The position numbers and the translations under genes are program-made. Positions 54,559 through 64,000 of a stretch of 64,000 nucleotides of DNA are shown in pieces. Numbering within the stretch: position 1 is the first letter of the stretch; each line of letters starts with the position of its first letter. A model generated the notes under the pieces. The model was not told the DNA's origin. It ran no database searches and was given only the letters and a program-made list of their open reading frames with translations. The stretch comes from Podospora bellae-mahoneyi (Eukaryota; Ascomycota; Sordariomycetes; Sordariales; Podosporaceae), in assembly GCF_035222275.1 (NCBI RefSeq), contig NC_085885.1:2914001-2978000 (forward strand), in the 5' to 3' direction.

Positions 54559-55197
54559 AACTGAACGGTATACTGCCTAATTTCGCTGCGAGCTTCGAGG
54601 GATAGCACTTAATCTCGGGTGTGTTTTGTTGTAAAGAGTTAATTCGTTCTTGTCAACCGTCATCAACTTGTCACTCTCTCCCGTAAACGCAGAAAGGTCT
54701 TGTACTAAATCCCCACCACCAACAACAGCCCAGCACCCTGCGGTTAGAACTCCTATTACCGCCTATTTCCAATCAAATTTGTTCAAGAGAATGATGAGAC
54801 TAGGGACGATTCTTCAATATCTCAGGGGTAGCCAATGAGTAGTTGGTCTAAATCTGGGGAGAAAATGCAGCAGTGCACGCCACATTTGCTTTGAGTTGAC
54901 TTGAATTTATGAATGGTTGATAATGTAAATCAAAAGGAGCCCTTAAACTATGTGGTACAAATTTAATCCCAGATATTTCCGAAGCTCCATTGATTCACGG
55001 GAAAGCTTTTTGGAGGTTTGAAAAAGTTGTTCAAACGCCTATCAAATGAATACATCATCTTCCATACTGGGGAAGTCCTTACTGGATGTCAACTATCCTT
55101 TGGTAGCAGCTTTATTTGTAAATTGTTATATGTTCTGAATTAAATACCATCTTGTCACCATGAACATCCATTTCTTACTCGTCTTCAAAATTCTCAA
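54559..55197. other. intergenic, convergent 3' flanks
   Basis: 3' sides of the regulator and of the minus-strand phenol hydroxylase, AT-richer near 54890-55150. Nothing supported. Confidence 0.4.
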
Positions 55198-57279
55198 TCA
55201 TGATACATTCATCCCCTCAAAATATCTCTCCACGCCCTCCACATCATCAACCTCCAAAACGGCACCAATATACCCATCAGGCCTCACCACCACCGTACAG
55301 CCAACCTGTCGGTCAATCTCAAGCCTCTCATATGCTCTGCCATGACCATCATGCACGCTCTCCACATCAGCGAACACCCTCCAAAAATCATACCCGCTCT
55401 CGTCGCTCCAAGGGCGGTACACTTCCGGCAGTGCCAAAAGATCCACCAGATCCCGCTCAGCACAATGTACAACCAAGACCTCCACCAATGGCTCTTGTTC
55501 CGACTGAGGCATCACGACATGCTTCAGAGACTTGCTCTCCCCCAAATACTTGCCCACGTCATGTAACCTCTTGGACGCAGTAGAGTCCGAGATGTCGCCA
55601 GCGAAAATCATGACTCTGAACTGCCCCGTGGCACTCAATCTCTTGTGCATCCAAGTTGGCACCCCATCAGCTTGATATACCACTCTGAAGTCGGGAAGCC
55701 TCTTTCCCGGCACCAGGTCTGCCTTGAGGAGGCTGGGTCCCAGCTGCTCGATACCCTTGGGCAACTGCACAGCACAAGAAGGTGGGTAACGAATCGACAA
55801 CCCAGTCGTGAACTTCAAGGCCTGTAGTATTTCAGTATCAAACTGTGCAGACGGAGCTGCAAACAGTTTCAAGAAACCCTTGTCGAACGCAATGAGGTCC
55901 AGTGCCACTGGACGTCGTTCAGACTCATACGTCCTGAGAAGGTCCTGCCGTGCGCCAGAGGAACGGACTTTTCCTTTGAGAGTAAGTCTAAGCTTCCAAC
56001 CAAGGTTGTACGCGTCTTGAATCGACGTGTTCATGCCCTGACCCGCTTTGGGCGAGTGCGTGTGAACAGCATCACCAACCAGGAAAGCCCGCTCATTAAG
56101 CCGAGAGAAGTGATTGCCCACCCGCTGGCGCACCCGGTATGCTGACCACCACGAGACAGAACCAACTTCCATTGTATAAGGAGCAATGATCTTGCGAGCG
56201 GCATCCATGACACGGCCGAAAGTCAGGTCCTTGGGGTCAGGGAGGGCTGTGCCGCTCTCCACGGGGATGTACATCCTAACCTCCTTGTTGCTGCGAGGTA
56301 CCAGGAGGATGGTGCCAGATGCGGCGCGTAGATAGCAGACCCTTCGAATATCTGGGAAGTTGGACTTGGGGACCATATCTACCACACCAAAGACCGAGTC
56401 TGTCAGATCTCCTTCCATAGAGACGTCGAGCTGCTTGCGGAGCCAGCTGCGGGCACCATCACAGCCGACGATGTACTTGGCCGAGATCTTATCCGAGGGA
56501 GCGTCATGTTCATCTGGTTGATGTCCATTCTGCCCGTTGATATGGTGCCCATTTGTGGCATGGTAGTTAGTCCCCTGTCGACAATGTTAGCCAACGATAC
56601 TTCTCACAGATCACGGCGGTCTTACGTTAGTAGTGTCCCCAATAGTAGTATTTGTGTTGGTAGTAACCTTTTCTAGGGAGACAGACACGGGAAATGTATC
56701 TGCTTCATGGACACAAGATGTGTCAACGTCAACAGAGATTGGAGCCGTGCTGTACCGAATCTCAATATTATCATGAGAGAGTATATTGTGAAGCATGTGG
56801 TGCTCAACTCGTGCTGCAACATAGATTAGCCTGTGAGTGGGGGGTAAAATCCAAACTGGAATATTCTTACACTGCTGGAGCATCGTCTCCCGAGGCTTGC
56901 CAAGTTCAGCGACTCTGTCTGGAATGACTTGTTCTCTGACAATGCCTTCACCTCCATCTTTGCGTGGGCCCCAACAGGCAATTTCCTCGAGCCTCCATGA
57001 TTCGGCCGTGACTTGAGGTCCAATACCGTAAGAGTCAAAGATCTCGTTGGTCGTACTCTTGAGACCCTCTGCTTGTCCACGAGGTGTTGGGCCTGGCTTC
57101 TTGTCGACAATAAGCACCTTGATGTTGGAGCCACGGAACCAGTTTGCCAATGCCAAGCTTAACAAGACGATGTTAGTGATAAGCCATAGTCTAGACGATA
57201 TGGAGAGGCAGTGTACCTACCCTGCAGGCCCAGCGCCGACGATGAGCAGGTCGACTTTGGTGGAGGCGGGAGGAGACAT
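55198..57279 (-). CDS. phenol 2-monooxygenase-type FAD hydroxylase
   Basis: Exons 57221-57279, 56871-57157, 56626-56813 and 55198-56574 (minus) give 636 aa, the usual length of fungal phenol hydroxylase. LLIVGAGPAG is followed after the splice by LALANWF (FAD start). IVGCDGARSWLRKQL gives the DG motif, and GDAVHTHSPKAGQGMN is the FAD/ribityl motif with the PxxGxGMN of phenol hydroxylase. The C-terminal dimerisation domain is thioredoxin-like, with VVRPDGYIGAVL near the end. Reaction: phenol to catechol with NADPH and oxygen. An Asn/His-rich loop (GHHINGQNGHQPDEH) near residue 165-185 is an unusual insert. All four exon joins are phase-correct. Confidence 0.93.
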
Positions 57280-58475
57280 GTTGTGCAGTATCGGATAATC
57301 AGAACACGGGCTTGCTGTCGATGCGCGATGTTTATCATGGACGCACCGCGGTGTTCCGGGGACTTTGGAGGGTGGGTATAGACCGATATCATTGGTCAAT
57401 TCGGGCGGTAGCTGCGATGAGACCCGCGGAGCCCCCGGTTGCCAATTAGTTTCTGGCGGGCCGCAGATCAAGCGGGCCATCTTTGGGTAATTATCATTCC
57501 AGGTGGTGACGTGGTTTGAGCAGGGTGGCAGGGCAGGTTCAAAGAACTACTGTTTACTACGTGGGGTTCCTGCCATCCAAAGCCATGGCATGTAATTACC
57601 CCTCCGCCCATGTCTCACCTTCCCCACCACCAAGTCACCTCATTCCGTCATGACTGCGCCTACCCATGAATCCTCCACGGTTGCTTGCCGTTGTCGGCAA
57701 GAGTTCAAGCGCGCTTGCCTTGGCTCCAGTCTTTCAGAATCTAGGTCATTCACCTCTGCCGGAAAACGTGCCTTTGACCTCTCATTCGCCGAACTCAACT
57801 GATGCAAATTTATTTCCCGGTCCTCAGCTGGGAACTTCCAATGCCGCTGGCTCCTTCCGGTATCCGGCCGGCCCGGAGGCCAGCTGGATAGCTGGATGAT
57901 GTATCATGACATACCCTGGGAAAGGATCGCTACACTACACAATGCACATCGCCATGGTTGAATCTTTCCCATTGTCCGAATCAGCATCGAGAACTTGATC
58001 AAGGAGAAAACAGCATCCTTTGTCAGCCGCGAACAACCACCAATCAGACAGTTGTCGTCATTGACTTGCTATCAACCCGCTCTCTCACAAATCCGGCGAA
58101 CTCGCCTCACCGCAATATTTGCACATCTAAAATGAAACAGTTGCATCATCCCCCCCCAGTGGCTCGATGGACCATGTAAGCATTCGGACGAGGCAGCCAG
58201 GGACCCTTTCCTGCCGTGACCTTGTACCTGCGTGCATGAGGAAGATCGTTTCCATTACTCGGCCAGAGTGACACTTTACGCGTGGTCGATCATAGGGGTC
58301 CACTGGCATCCTGGCGCGAGTGGCAGGCACCCTCCTGAAGCTGGGAGACGACACCAGAAGGGTGGACTTTTATATACGGCCAAGGTGGTCACACAACTGC
58401 CCGCTACTGCCTTGAACCCCTACACCATCTTCTCCTTAATAGCCTGCAAGCTCAACAGAAGCAACCACCACAGCA
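57280..58475. promoter_or_regulatory. divergent promoter between phenol hydroxylase and methyltransferase
   Basis: 1.2 kb between divergent starts. It holds GC-rich palindromes near the hydroxylase start (ACCGCGGT at 57345-57352; CCGCGG at 57424-57429; CGG-N5-CCG at 57427-57437), candidate Zn2Cys6 sites, and a TATA box on the methyltransferase side. Confidence 0.35.
58368..58376 (+). promoter_or_regulatory. TATA box of the methyltransferase gene
   Basis: TTTATATAC-type element about 100 bases upstream of the ATG at 58476. Confidence 0.5.
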
Positions 58476-59736
58476 ATGGCCACTTCAGTCACATCCACCA
58501 TGACCCGTCCCCTGGACAAACACACTCTAAGACACTCGCACGACCTTCCACTTCCCAAAGGCCCCGACGTTCTCGATATTCGCTCCTCTCAGGAATCACT
58601 GCTACATAACTTGGACTCCAAGATTCTTGAAGGCCTCAGCCAAGCACAAGGGTTCAAGTCCTTTCCTTCCCTGCTTTTGTGGGGAGAGAAGGGTCAAGTC
58701 TTGTACGACGATGTTCTGGAAGCTCCGGAGTATTACCCATACCGAGTAGAAGATGAACTTTTGCAGCAACGGGTCGACGACATTGCCAGAACAGTGGCTT
58801 CCACAGGTACCGACATGCTCATCGAGCTGGGAGCAGGCAACATGACCAAGACAGCTCAATTTCTATCAGCTATCGACAATTACATCAGCTCTCCACTCGT
58901 TTACTACGCCCTCGACGTAGACCAGGCCTTGTTGGAACGGTCTATTGTTGCCTTGAAAAGGCGTGTCACGTTTCGGCATATCGAAGTCCGTGGTCTCTTC
59001 GGGACTTACGACGACGGAGCAAACTGGCTCGCCAGTCCCGAGATTGCCGCCTATCGGAGGACACTCATGTTTCTCGGAAGCAGCATCGGGAATGACGAGC
59101 AGGATGCTGCTGTCCGGTTCCTGAGCTCATTTACCCAAGCTCCTGAGACAGGTGTTCCCCAGAATGTGGCGGGCTTTCTACTGGCGGTTGATGGATGCCA
59201 AGATGCGGCAAAAATCGAGGCTGCTTACGATGTGCCAGGCGGGTATTCCCGCCGGTGGGTGAAACAAGCGCTGGAGTATGCACGGGAGCTATTGGGTGAG
59301 GGCATCGATAGGGCTGAGGTTGACCGTATTTTTGATGACAACAATTGGCAGTTTGAGGGAAGATGGTTACCTGAGCGTCAACGATACCAGACATATCTCA
59401 CCACGACGTGCTCTCTCACGGCAACAATTAGGGGACAAACCATCACCTTGGAGGAAGGGGAGAGATTACCAATCATCAGCAGTGGCAAGTGGACAAGGGA
59501 GACGGTGGATGGGGTATCTCTGAAGGCCGGTCTCAGCATCGAGAAGTCTTGGAAGAATCCTGAGTTTGATTACAGTGAGTACTCGTTTTCATCAAGTTCA
59601 GCCCACATCTGTGCTAAATGCGGAAACAGACATTTATTGGCTGCAGCCAAGCCTCAAGAGGGTGGACAGTGGAATTGTCATTATTGATGAGCTCGAACCG
59701 GAGGGACATGATCAAGTGCGTCACCGCAACGAGTGA
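58476..59736 (+). CDS. EgtD-like SAM-dependent N-methyltransferase, stand-alone
   Basis: Exons 58476-59574 and 59630-59736 give 401 aa. The family is histidine-specific methyltransferase (Methyltransf_33): LLWGEKGQVLYDDVLEAPEYYPYRVEDELL, the SAM site ELGAGNMTKTAQFL, FLGSSIGND, LAVDGCQDAAKIEAAYD, and a C-terminal MS..SQKF-like region ending IYWLQPS after the splice (A|AC). Relatives methylate the alpha-amino group of histidine (ergothioneine) or dimethylallyltryptophan (ergot EasF). The sulfoxide-synthase module fused in fungal Egt1 is absent, so this is a separate branch. Its place beside the aromatic cluster may mean an amino-aromatic substrate, or simple proximity. Confidence 0.88.
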
Positions 59737-60999
59737 AGGAAAATGTCGGACCAGCGAAGGATCTCTCTGCACAGCTGGCTGTGTTATCTTGCACAATTTG
59801 ATAGACCATAATGTGCCAATTGCATGACATTTCCAACATTGATCCTTCATGTGCCCGCCCACCACTGCAGCAAGCCACACATGCTGATTAACAACTTGCA
59901 CCTTCAAGGCGTGCCACTATCTCAGACCACTTTTCCTGCCACTGAGATCACCAAAGGCTTGAATCCGAGATGATACCGATGAACCCCATCCGCACCTATA
60001 GCATCCACGCCATAAGCACTCAATTTCCACGTCTTCTTCAAAATTCCCCCAACCTCGTACTTTTCTTTTTGCCTTTCCAATCAATCTCTCACGATCAATC
60101 CATGTTGAGGTGGGCAGACCGAGAACTTCAGCTCTCTGCACTCTGCAGATCATCACCCACTTGGGATGGTTGCATACATGTACACCCTTCCTAGCTCCGC
60201 CCCGGCGCGCCGGCGCGGGCGCGGGAATTGTCGATCATATAGGACAGGGATAGCTAGGGGAGATCATGATGTAACCGTACTTGTATATTAGGGTGCAATG
60301 CAGCCTCCACAATCAGTGTACAGGTACATCGCCGGGGCCGGGTGAGGGATACGGGATGGGACGGATGGTTCTTCGGTGGGGTACAAGTTCGGCGGCCATC
60401 ATTACCAGCCATCCGTTGCGCTGAAGTGACTCCGGAAACGCAGGCGCGTCTATCAGACAGACCGGTGGCTCGGTCTTGCTGTCAGATCATTCTTTGAGTC
60501 TCACCCATTCACTCTCATTGCTGTCTCATCAACTACCTATCCTTGGCTGCTACCTTTGCGGGGTTGTGTGGATCACTGTTCTGAACGACGACCAAATGTT
60601 TCACCTTGACCGCCTTCCAGAACCTCCCCCTTCCTATACCGTCCCTGGAATGCTGTGCGATGTCTTCCAGATCTTCGAAACCCATTCCTGCGGTGGTCGA
60701 ATAACGCACTCTCCCCCGTCCGACCTCCCACAGCAGCAAAATTGGACCCTTGAACCATGGTGCATTAGCAGCTTCAACAAGCAATGTGAGCTCTCAGATC
60801 AAGCAAAATTGATGTGCCAAGAAAACAGGACTACCTTCAGGTCAAAGGGAGATTCGACCAGACCCCATCCATACCAACGCAGCTAATCCTGGCATTACCA
60901 TTATCCCCAACCCAAACCTTCTTTTCCATGTCCAAACTCCTCAGTAAACCACCAGATCCAACTTGTCTTACAATACATTAACTTTGCAGAAATGATCCA
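59737..60999. other. intergenic
   Basis: No supported gene. A 96-aa frame from ATG 60597 is open but has no motif. A very GC-rich word cluster (CGGCGCGCCGGCGCGGGCG) lies at 60204-60222. Confidence 0.4.
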
Positions 61000-63003
61000 T
61001 CACGCGTTATCGCCCTCACTATCCGACTCCGAGACAGCACCATAGCCTTGATGACTTCGACTCCGTTCTGGTCTCTTGGGCTTGGACGCACCCGGCGACT
61101 GATGAAGCTGCCCCTCCCTCATCACAAAGCTGGCGATCAGCCCCATGACACCAAACACCACGCAGAATACTAAGATATCGGTTAGCACAAAAGTTCAAGT
61201 GAGTCAACGTCTCAAAAGCAAAAACACTTACACCAAACATTAACAAAGCTCCTCTCATAGGCCTTGAGCACAATATCCGCAATCTTCTCTGGCAACCTAT
61301 CAATGGCGTCAAAGTTGGAGAGCACATCTCTGATAATCTGCTCCTTGTCTGGCAGGTCAGGCAACTTGTCTCTCAGGGTGCTTTCCACAAAAGAGGCAAT
61401 GAGAAGGGAAGCAGTGCTGACACCCAGCAGGCTCCCGATGTTCATGCTGAGGTAGAACCCGGAAGTAGCCACCGCTACCTGGCTTGACTCGAGCCCTGAT
61501 GTGAGCGCAATGAACGCTGCCGACAGGGAGACACCAAAGCCAACACCAATGGGGAACCCATAGAGAGTCTCGCCCCAGTGCGTCACCCCCCGCCATCTCA
61601 AAAAGATGGCCAGAAAGCTGAGGTTGGACAGGATAGCCGCAATGTTGGTGATGAGACGGTACAGCCCGGTCCGTTTAATGACATAGCCGCTGATGAGACT
61701 TCCAGCAACGGTGCCCAATGTCACAACAAGCAGTCGGAGGGAGGACGTGGTGTTGGTGTCGCTCATTGTCACGCGGAAGTAGAGCGGGATGGATGTGTAA
61801 AGCGCTACTTGAGCAGCTGTAAAAACGAACTGGATCGCGTAGGCTGATACAACATTCCGCTTCCGCAGCAGCCTCAGAGGGAAAATTGGTTCTCTTGCCC
61901 AAAAGGCTTCCACCAAGAGAAAGACTACCAAGAATCCCAACCAAGTCGACATTGGCACCATGGCCATGGCGCTGTGGACCAGGTTTTCAGGGCCCTTTTC
62001 GATTTGGTCAAGAAATAGGAGCAAAGACACATTGGCGATAGCCAAACTGGTTGATCCTGAGAGATCAATCCGTTTGAACTTGGCGTAGGCAGTCTCCTCG
62101 GTGGTTGTCGAATTCCGCCCAACTGCCTTTGTGTCTGGAGCCGTTGGCTTGGGGAACGACATCTTTGCCCAAATGAAGATGAGCCCTGCGAGGTTGAGAG
62201 GTACGTGGTACAGAAGAGCCCATCGCCAGTTTGTGCTATCAGAGATCATGCCGCCAAGGGAAGGACCCAAAGCTCTGCCGATCTGGTTGATGGCATAAAC
62301 GTAGCCTCGCCAAACCGCAACCTCGCGCATGGGGACCAGGTCAACGATGAGGGTTGAGATGAGCACTGTGATGCCGGCATTGCCAATTCCGCAAAGAGAC
62401 CTTCCCAGCAATAGACCCCAAAACGAGAAGCCAGCGCCTCTGATGTACCGGTTAGCCTTCACGTTTTAGTAGAGAAAGCAGAGGGACATACTTACGCTAT
62501 CGTTGCACCTACGCAGTAGCACATGTATGCAAACAGGAGAAGTGGTTTGCGTCCATAGATATCACTCAGCTTTCCATACAAAGGCTGCGCAGCAATAATG
62601 CCAATGATGTATGCGTTGATGATCCAACTCGCTGAACTTAGTTGTTCGAATTCGGACGCAATGTCTCGAAACATGGCCATCAAGATCGCACTGTCGGAAT
62701 TGACGAGAAAGACGCCTGTCATAAGAGGCGTTGTGTTAGAATAGATTGGTGGTCTATCTCACGCAGTAACATACCAAGCAGAAGCACCAAATTCTTCTTC
62801 CATTGCCCGTTGTCCCAGCTCTGCTGTGATCCTACTGTGGAAGTCGGAGAGAGGTCCCCATCTGAAGCAGCCAAACCATCCTGTTCCTCGTTTGCAGCGG
62901 CATTCAGCGTTTCTGGAGAAACGTTCAGGGTAGGCTGGCGCAACAGAGAGGTCCTCTCTCCGACATCATCTCGAATTTCTTCGTCCTCTATCCTATCGAC
63001 CAT
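61000..63003 (-). CDS. MFS transporter, 14-helix (DHA2, Fnx1/Vba-like)
   Basis: Exons 62775-63003, 62496-62715, 61232-62439 and 61000-61169 (minus) give 608 aa. The acidic cytosolic N-terminus (ERTSLLRQ, a dileucine-like sorting motif) is followed by GVFLVNSDSAILMAMF, YGKLSDIYGRKP (motif A), GRSLCGIGNAGITVL, GPSLGGMISDSTNWRWALLYHVPL (motif C region), and a final helix finished in exon 4 (LFCVVFGVMGLIASFVM). ERTSLL-type leaders are frequent in vacuolar basic-amino-acid or drug transporters of this group. All four joins are in phase. It converges on the methyltransferase gene and may move a cluster compound. That is inference. Confidence 0.9.
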
Positions 63004-63774
63004 CTTGGCGAAGTGGAGACGCGGGGGGTGGTGGTTCAGTCGTCAACAAGGACGCAGGAGGTGAGGGAGGACAAATGCCGAAATAGAGCCCGCTTGCAGA
63101 TGGATTTCCAGCGATTTTGGGCGGGCGTTGCTTTAAGAGAATGCGGTGTCGGACCAAAATCAAGACACTGGGAGTGGAACAGAAACTTCGTGATTGAGAT
63201 TGAGATTGTGTCTGGTGCAACTGAGACTGGAAGGAATCAGATAGATGGAAGGGTGAACACACCCAGCAAACGGTCCCCCAGGAGAGCTCCAAGCCAGCAA
63301 AGAACACAATGGAAATCAACTCTCGGCGATATCCCTACAAGGTTGCCACCCGTGTGTGATGGGCCCGATTGCAAATCAAATCGCCCTGATCTCACTCACC
63401 CCACCAGTGACAAAATAGACTATCTATCTCTTTCCTTCTGGAATCTAACAACATGTGGACACGGGGCTTTTTGCCGGGGCCGTTTCCTTCCGTCTCATTC
63501 CTCTTCAGCAGGCAGGCAGGCAGAGAGCGCCACTTCACCGCCAACCCCTCCTCGTCGTGCCTTCCATTGTCCATTGTCCTCAAGAGATGTGACCCACCTT
63601 ATCCCAGCTTCTATCGGAGAAACCATGTTTTGGGACATGGAATTGCGTGCCAGTGGGTCCCTTTCCTCTTTTATCGCAAATGACGAAAAATGACAGGGCT
63701 CGACTGAGGTGTCTCGGCTGGATCCAGAAATCCGTCAGTCGATGACGGTGAAGAAGCAACTGTCTATCAAACAC
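63004..63774. other. intergenic, transporter promoter
   Basis: Upstream of the minus-strand transporter. It includes a (GGCA)n-like run near 63510-63523. No gene supported. Confidence 0.4.
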
Positions 63775-64000
63775 ATGTCTCGCCAACCTCCCTTTCTGGA
63801 ACCACGGCCACCACCATTGGCTATCTGCGGCCCAATGGCCCCCCATCCAGCACAGACCACAGCTCCATGTTCGGCAACTGGGGACCCAACAAATCGGATC
63901 GACCTCAGCGATCCCTATGCAGATCCGACCATCAAAGAATGGCCGAAGTCGCCGACCTCATCTGTGCGATACCTACGTTGGCAACCCCACCGTCTACTCC
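63775..64000 (+). CDS. possible 5' end of a gene at the right edge
   Basis: An ATG at 63775 opens a frame that stays open to the edge (75 codons, Pro-rich, MSRQPPFLEPRPPPLA). No domain is visible, and another frame is also open, so the call is weak. Confidence 0.2.
   Translation, partial: MSRQPPFLEPRPPPLAICGPMAPHPAQTTAPCSATGDPTNRIDLSDPYADPTIKEWPKSPTSSVRYLRWQPHRLL

Noticed and set aside
57427-57437. CGG-N5-CCG as the proven site of the local regulator
   Set aside because: Its arrangement differs from the CCG-N5-CGG at 45316, and such triplets are frequent in GC-rich DNA.
60597-60886. 96-aa frame in the intergenic region
   Set aside because: ATG present but no motif, no codon-level evidence and no neighbour logic.
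44087-63003. Calling the region a secondary-metabolite cluster
   Set aside because: No polyketide, peptide or terpene synthase in the window; the enzyme set fits aromatic breakdown better.

Overview
The window looks like nuclear DNA of a filamentous ascomycete, most likely a sordariomycete of the Sordariales type. Coding genes carry one to four short introns (about 50 to 70 bases, GTRNGT donors, CTRAC-like branch sites). The gene content is that of a plant-debris or dung fungus: an AA9 lytic polysaccharide monooxygenase, GH76 cell-wall enzyme, HeLo-domain relic, Zn2Cys6 regulator and many MFS transporters. All exon models were built by eye from splice signals and reading-frame continuity.

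Layout. 0-8 kb: the 5' end of a sugar transporter, a divergent TATA-binding-protein paralog, a lineage-type unknown protein, two related short repeat peptides, and a broken HeLo-domain gene. 8-18 kb is ordinary core sequence: GH76 endomannanase, allantoate-type MFS permease, seven-TM protein, small PLDc_N-like membrane protein, CoA-disulfide-reductase/rhodanese fusion. 18-25 kb holds two tRNA-like Pol III elements on either side of a LITAF-domain gene with an internal UGA, a BTB/T1 gene and an F-box gene. 25-33 kb: an RNase-H-fold fragment, a secreted deaminase, a Cys-rich membrane protein, a DUF7704-type protein and a 14-TM MFS pump. 33-42 kb is a gene-poor accessory tract with relics, a small secreted Cys-rich protein and one intact RNase-H-fold gene. 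AA9 follows at 42.3-43.2 kb.

44-63 kb is the most coherent block. It has a bacterial-style extradiol (meta-cleaving) ring dioxygenase, a FAD aromatic hydroxylase sharing a divergent promoter with it, a P450, a fumarylacetoacetase-family hydrolase, a Zn2Cys6 regulator, a phenol-2-monooxygenase-type hydroxylase, a stand-alone EgtD-like methyltransferase and a 14-TM transporter. Read together, the enzymes could hydroxylate an aromatic compound, open the ring by meta cleavage and hydrolyse the product, under a local regulator and with a transporter. No polyketide or peptide synthase is present, so catabolism or detoxification is favoured over synthesis. This is inference from family membership and order. 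The substrate cannot be read from sequence.

The best candidates for something undescribed are this meta-cleavage cluster, the tRNA-like RNA family, the TBP paralog, the two repeat peptides, and the three-copy RNase-H-fold family.
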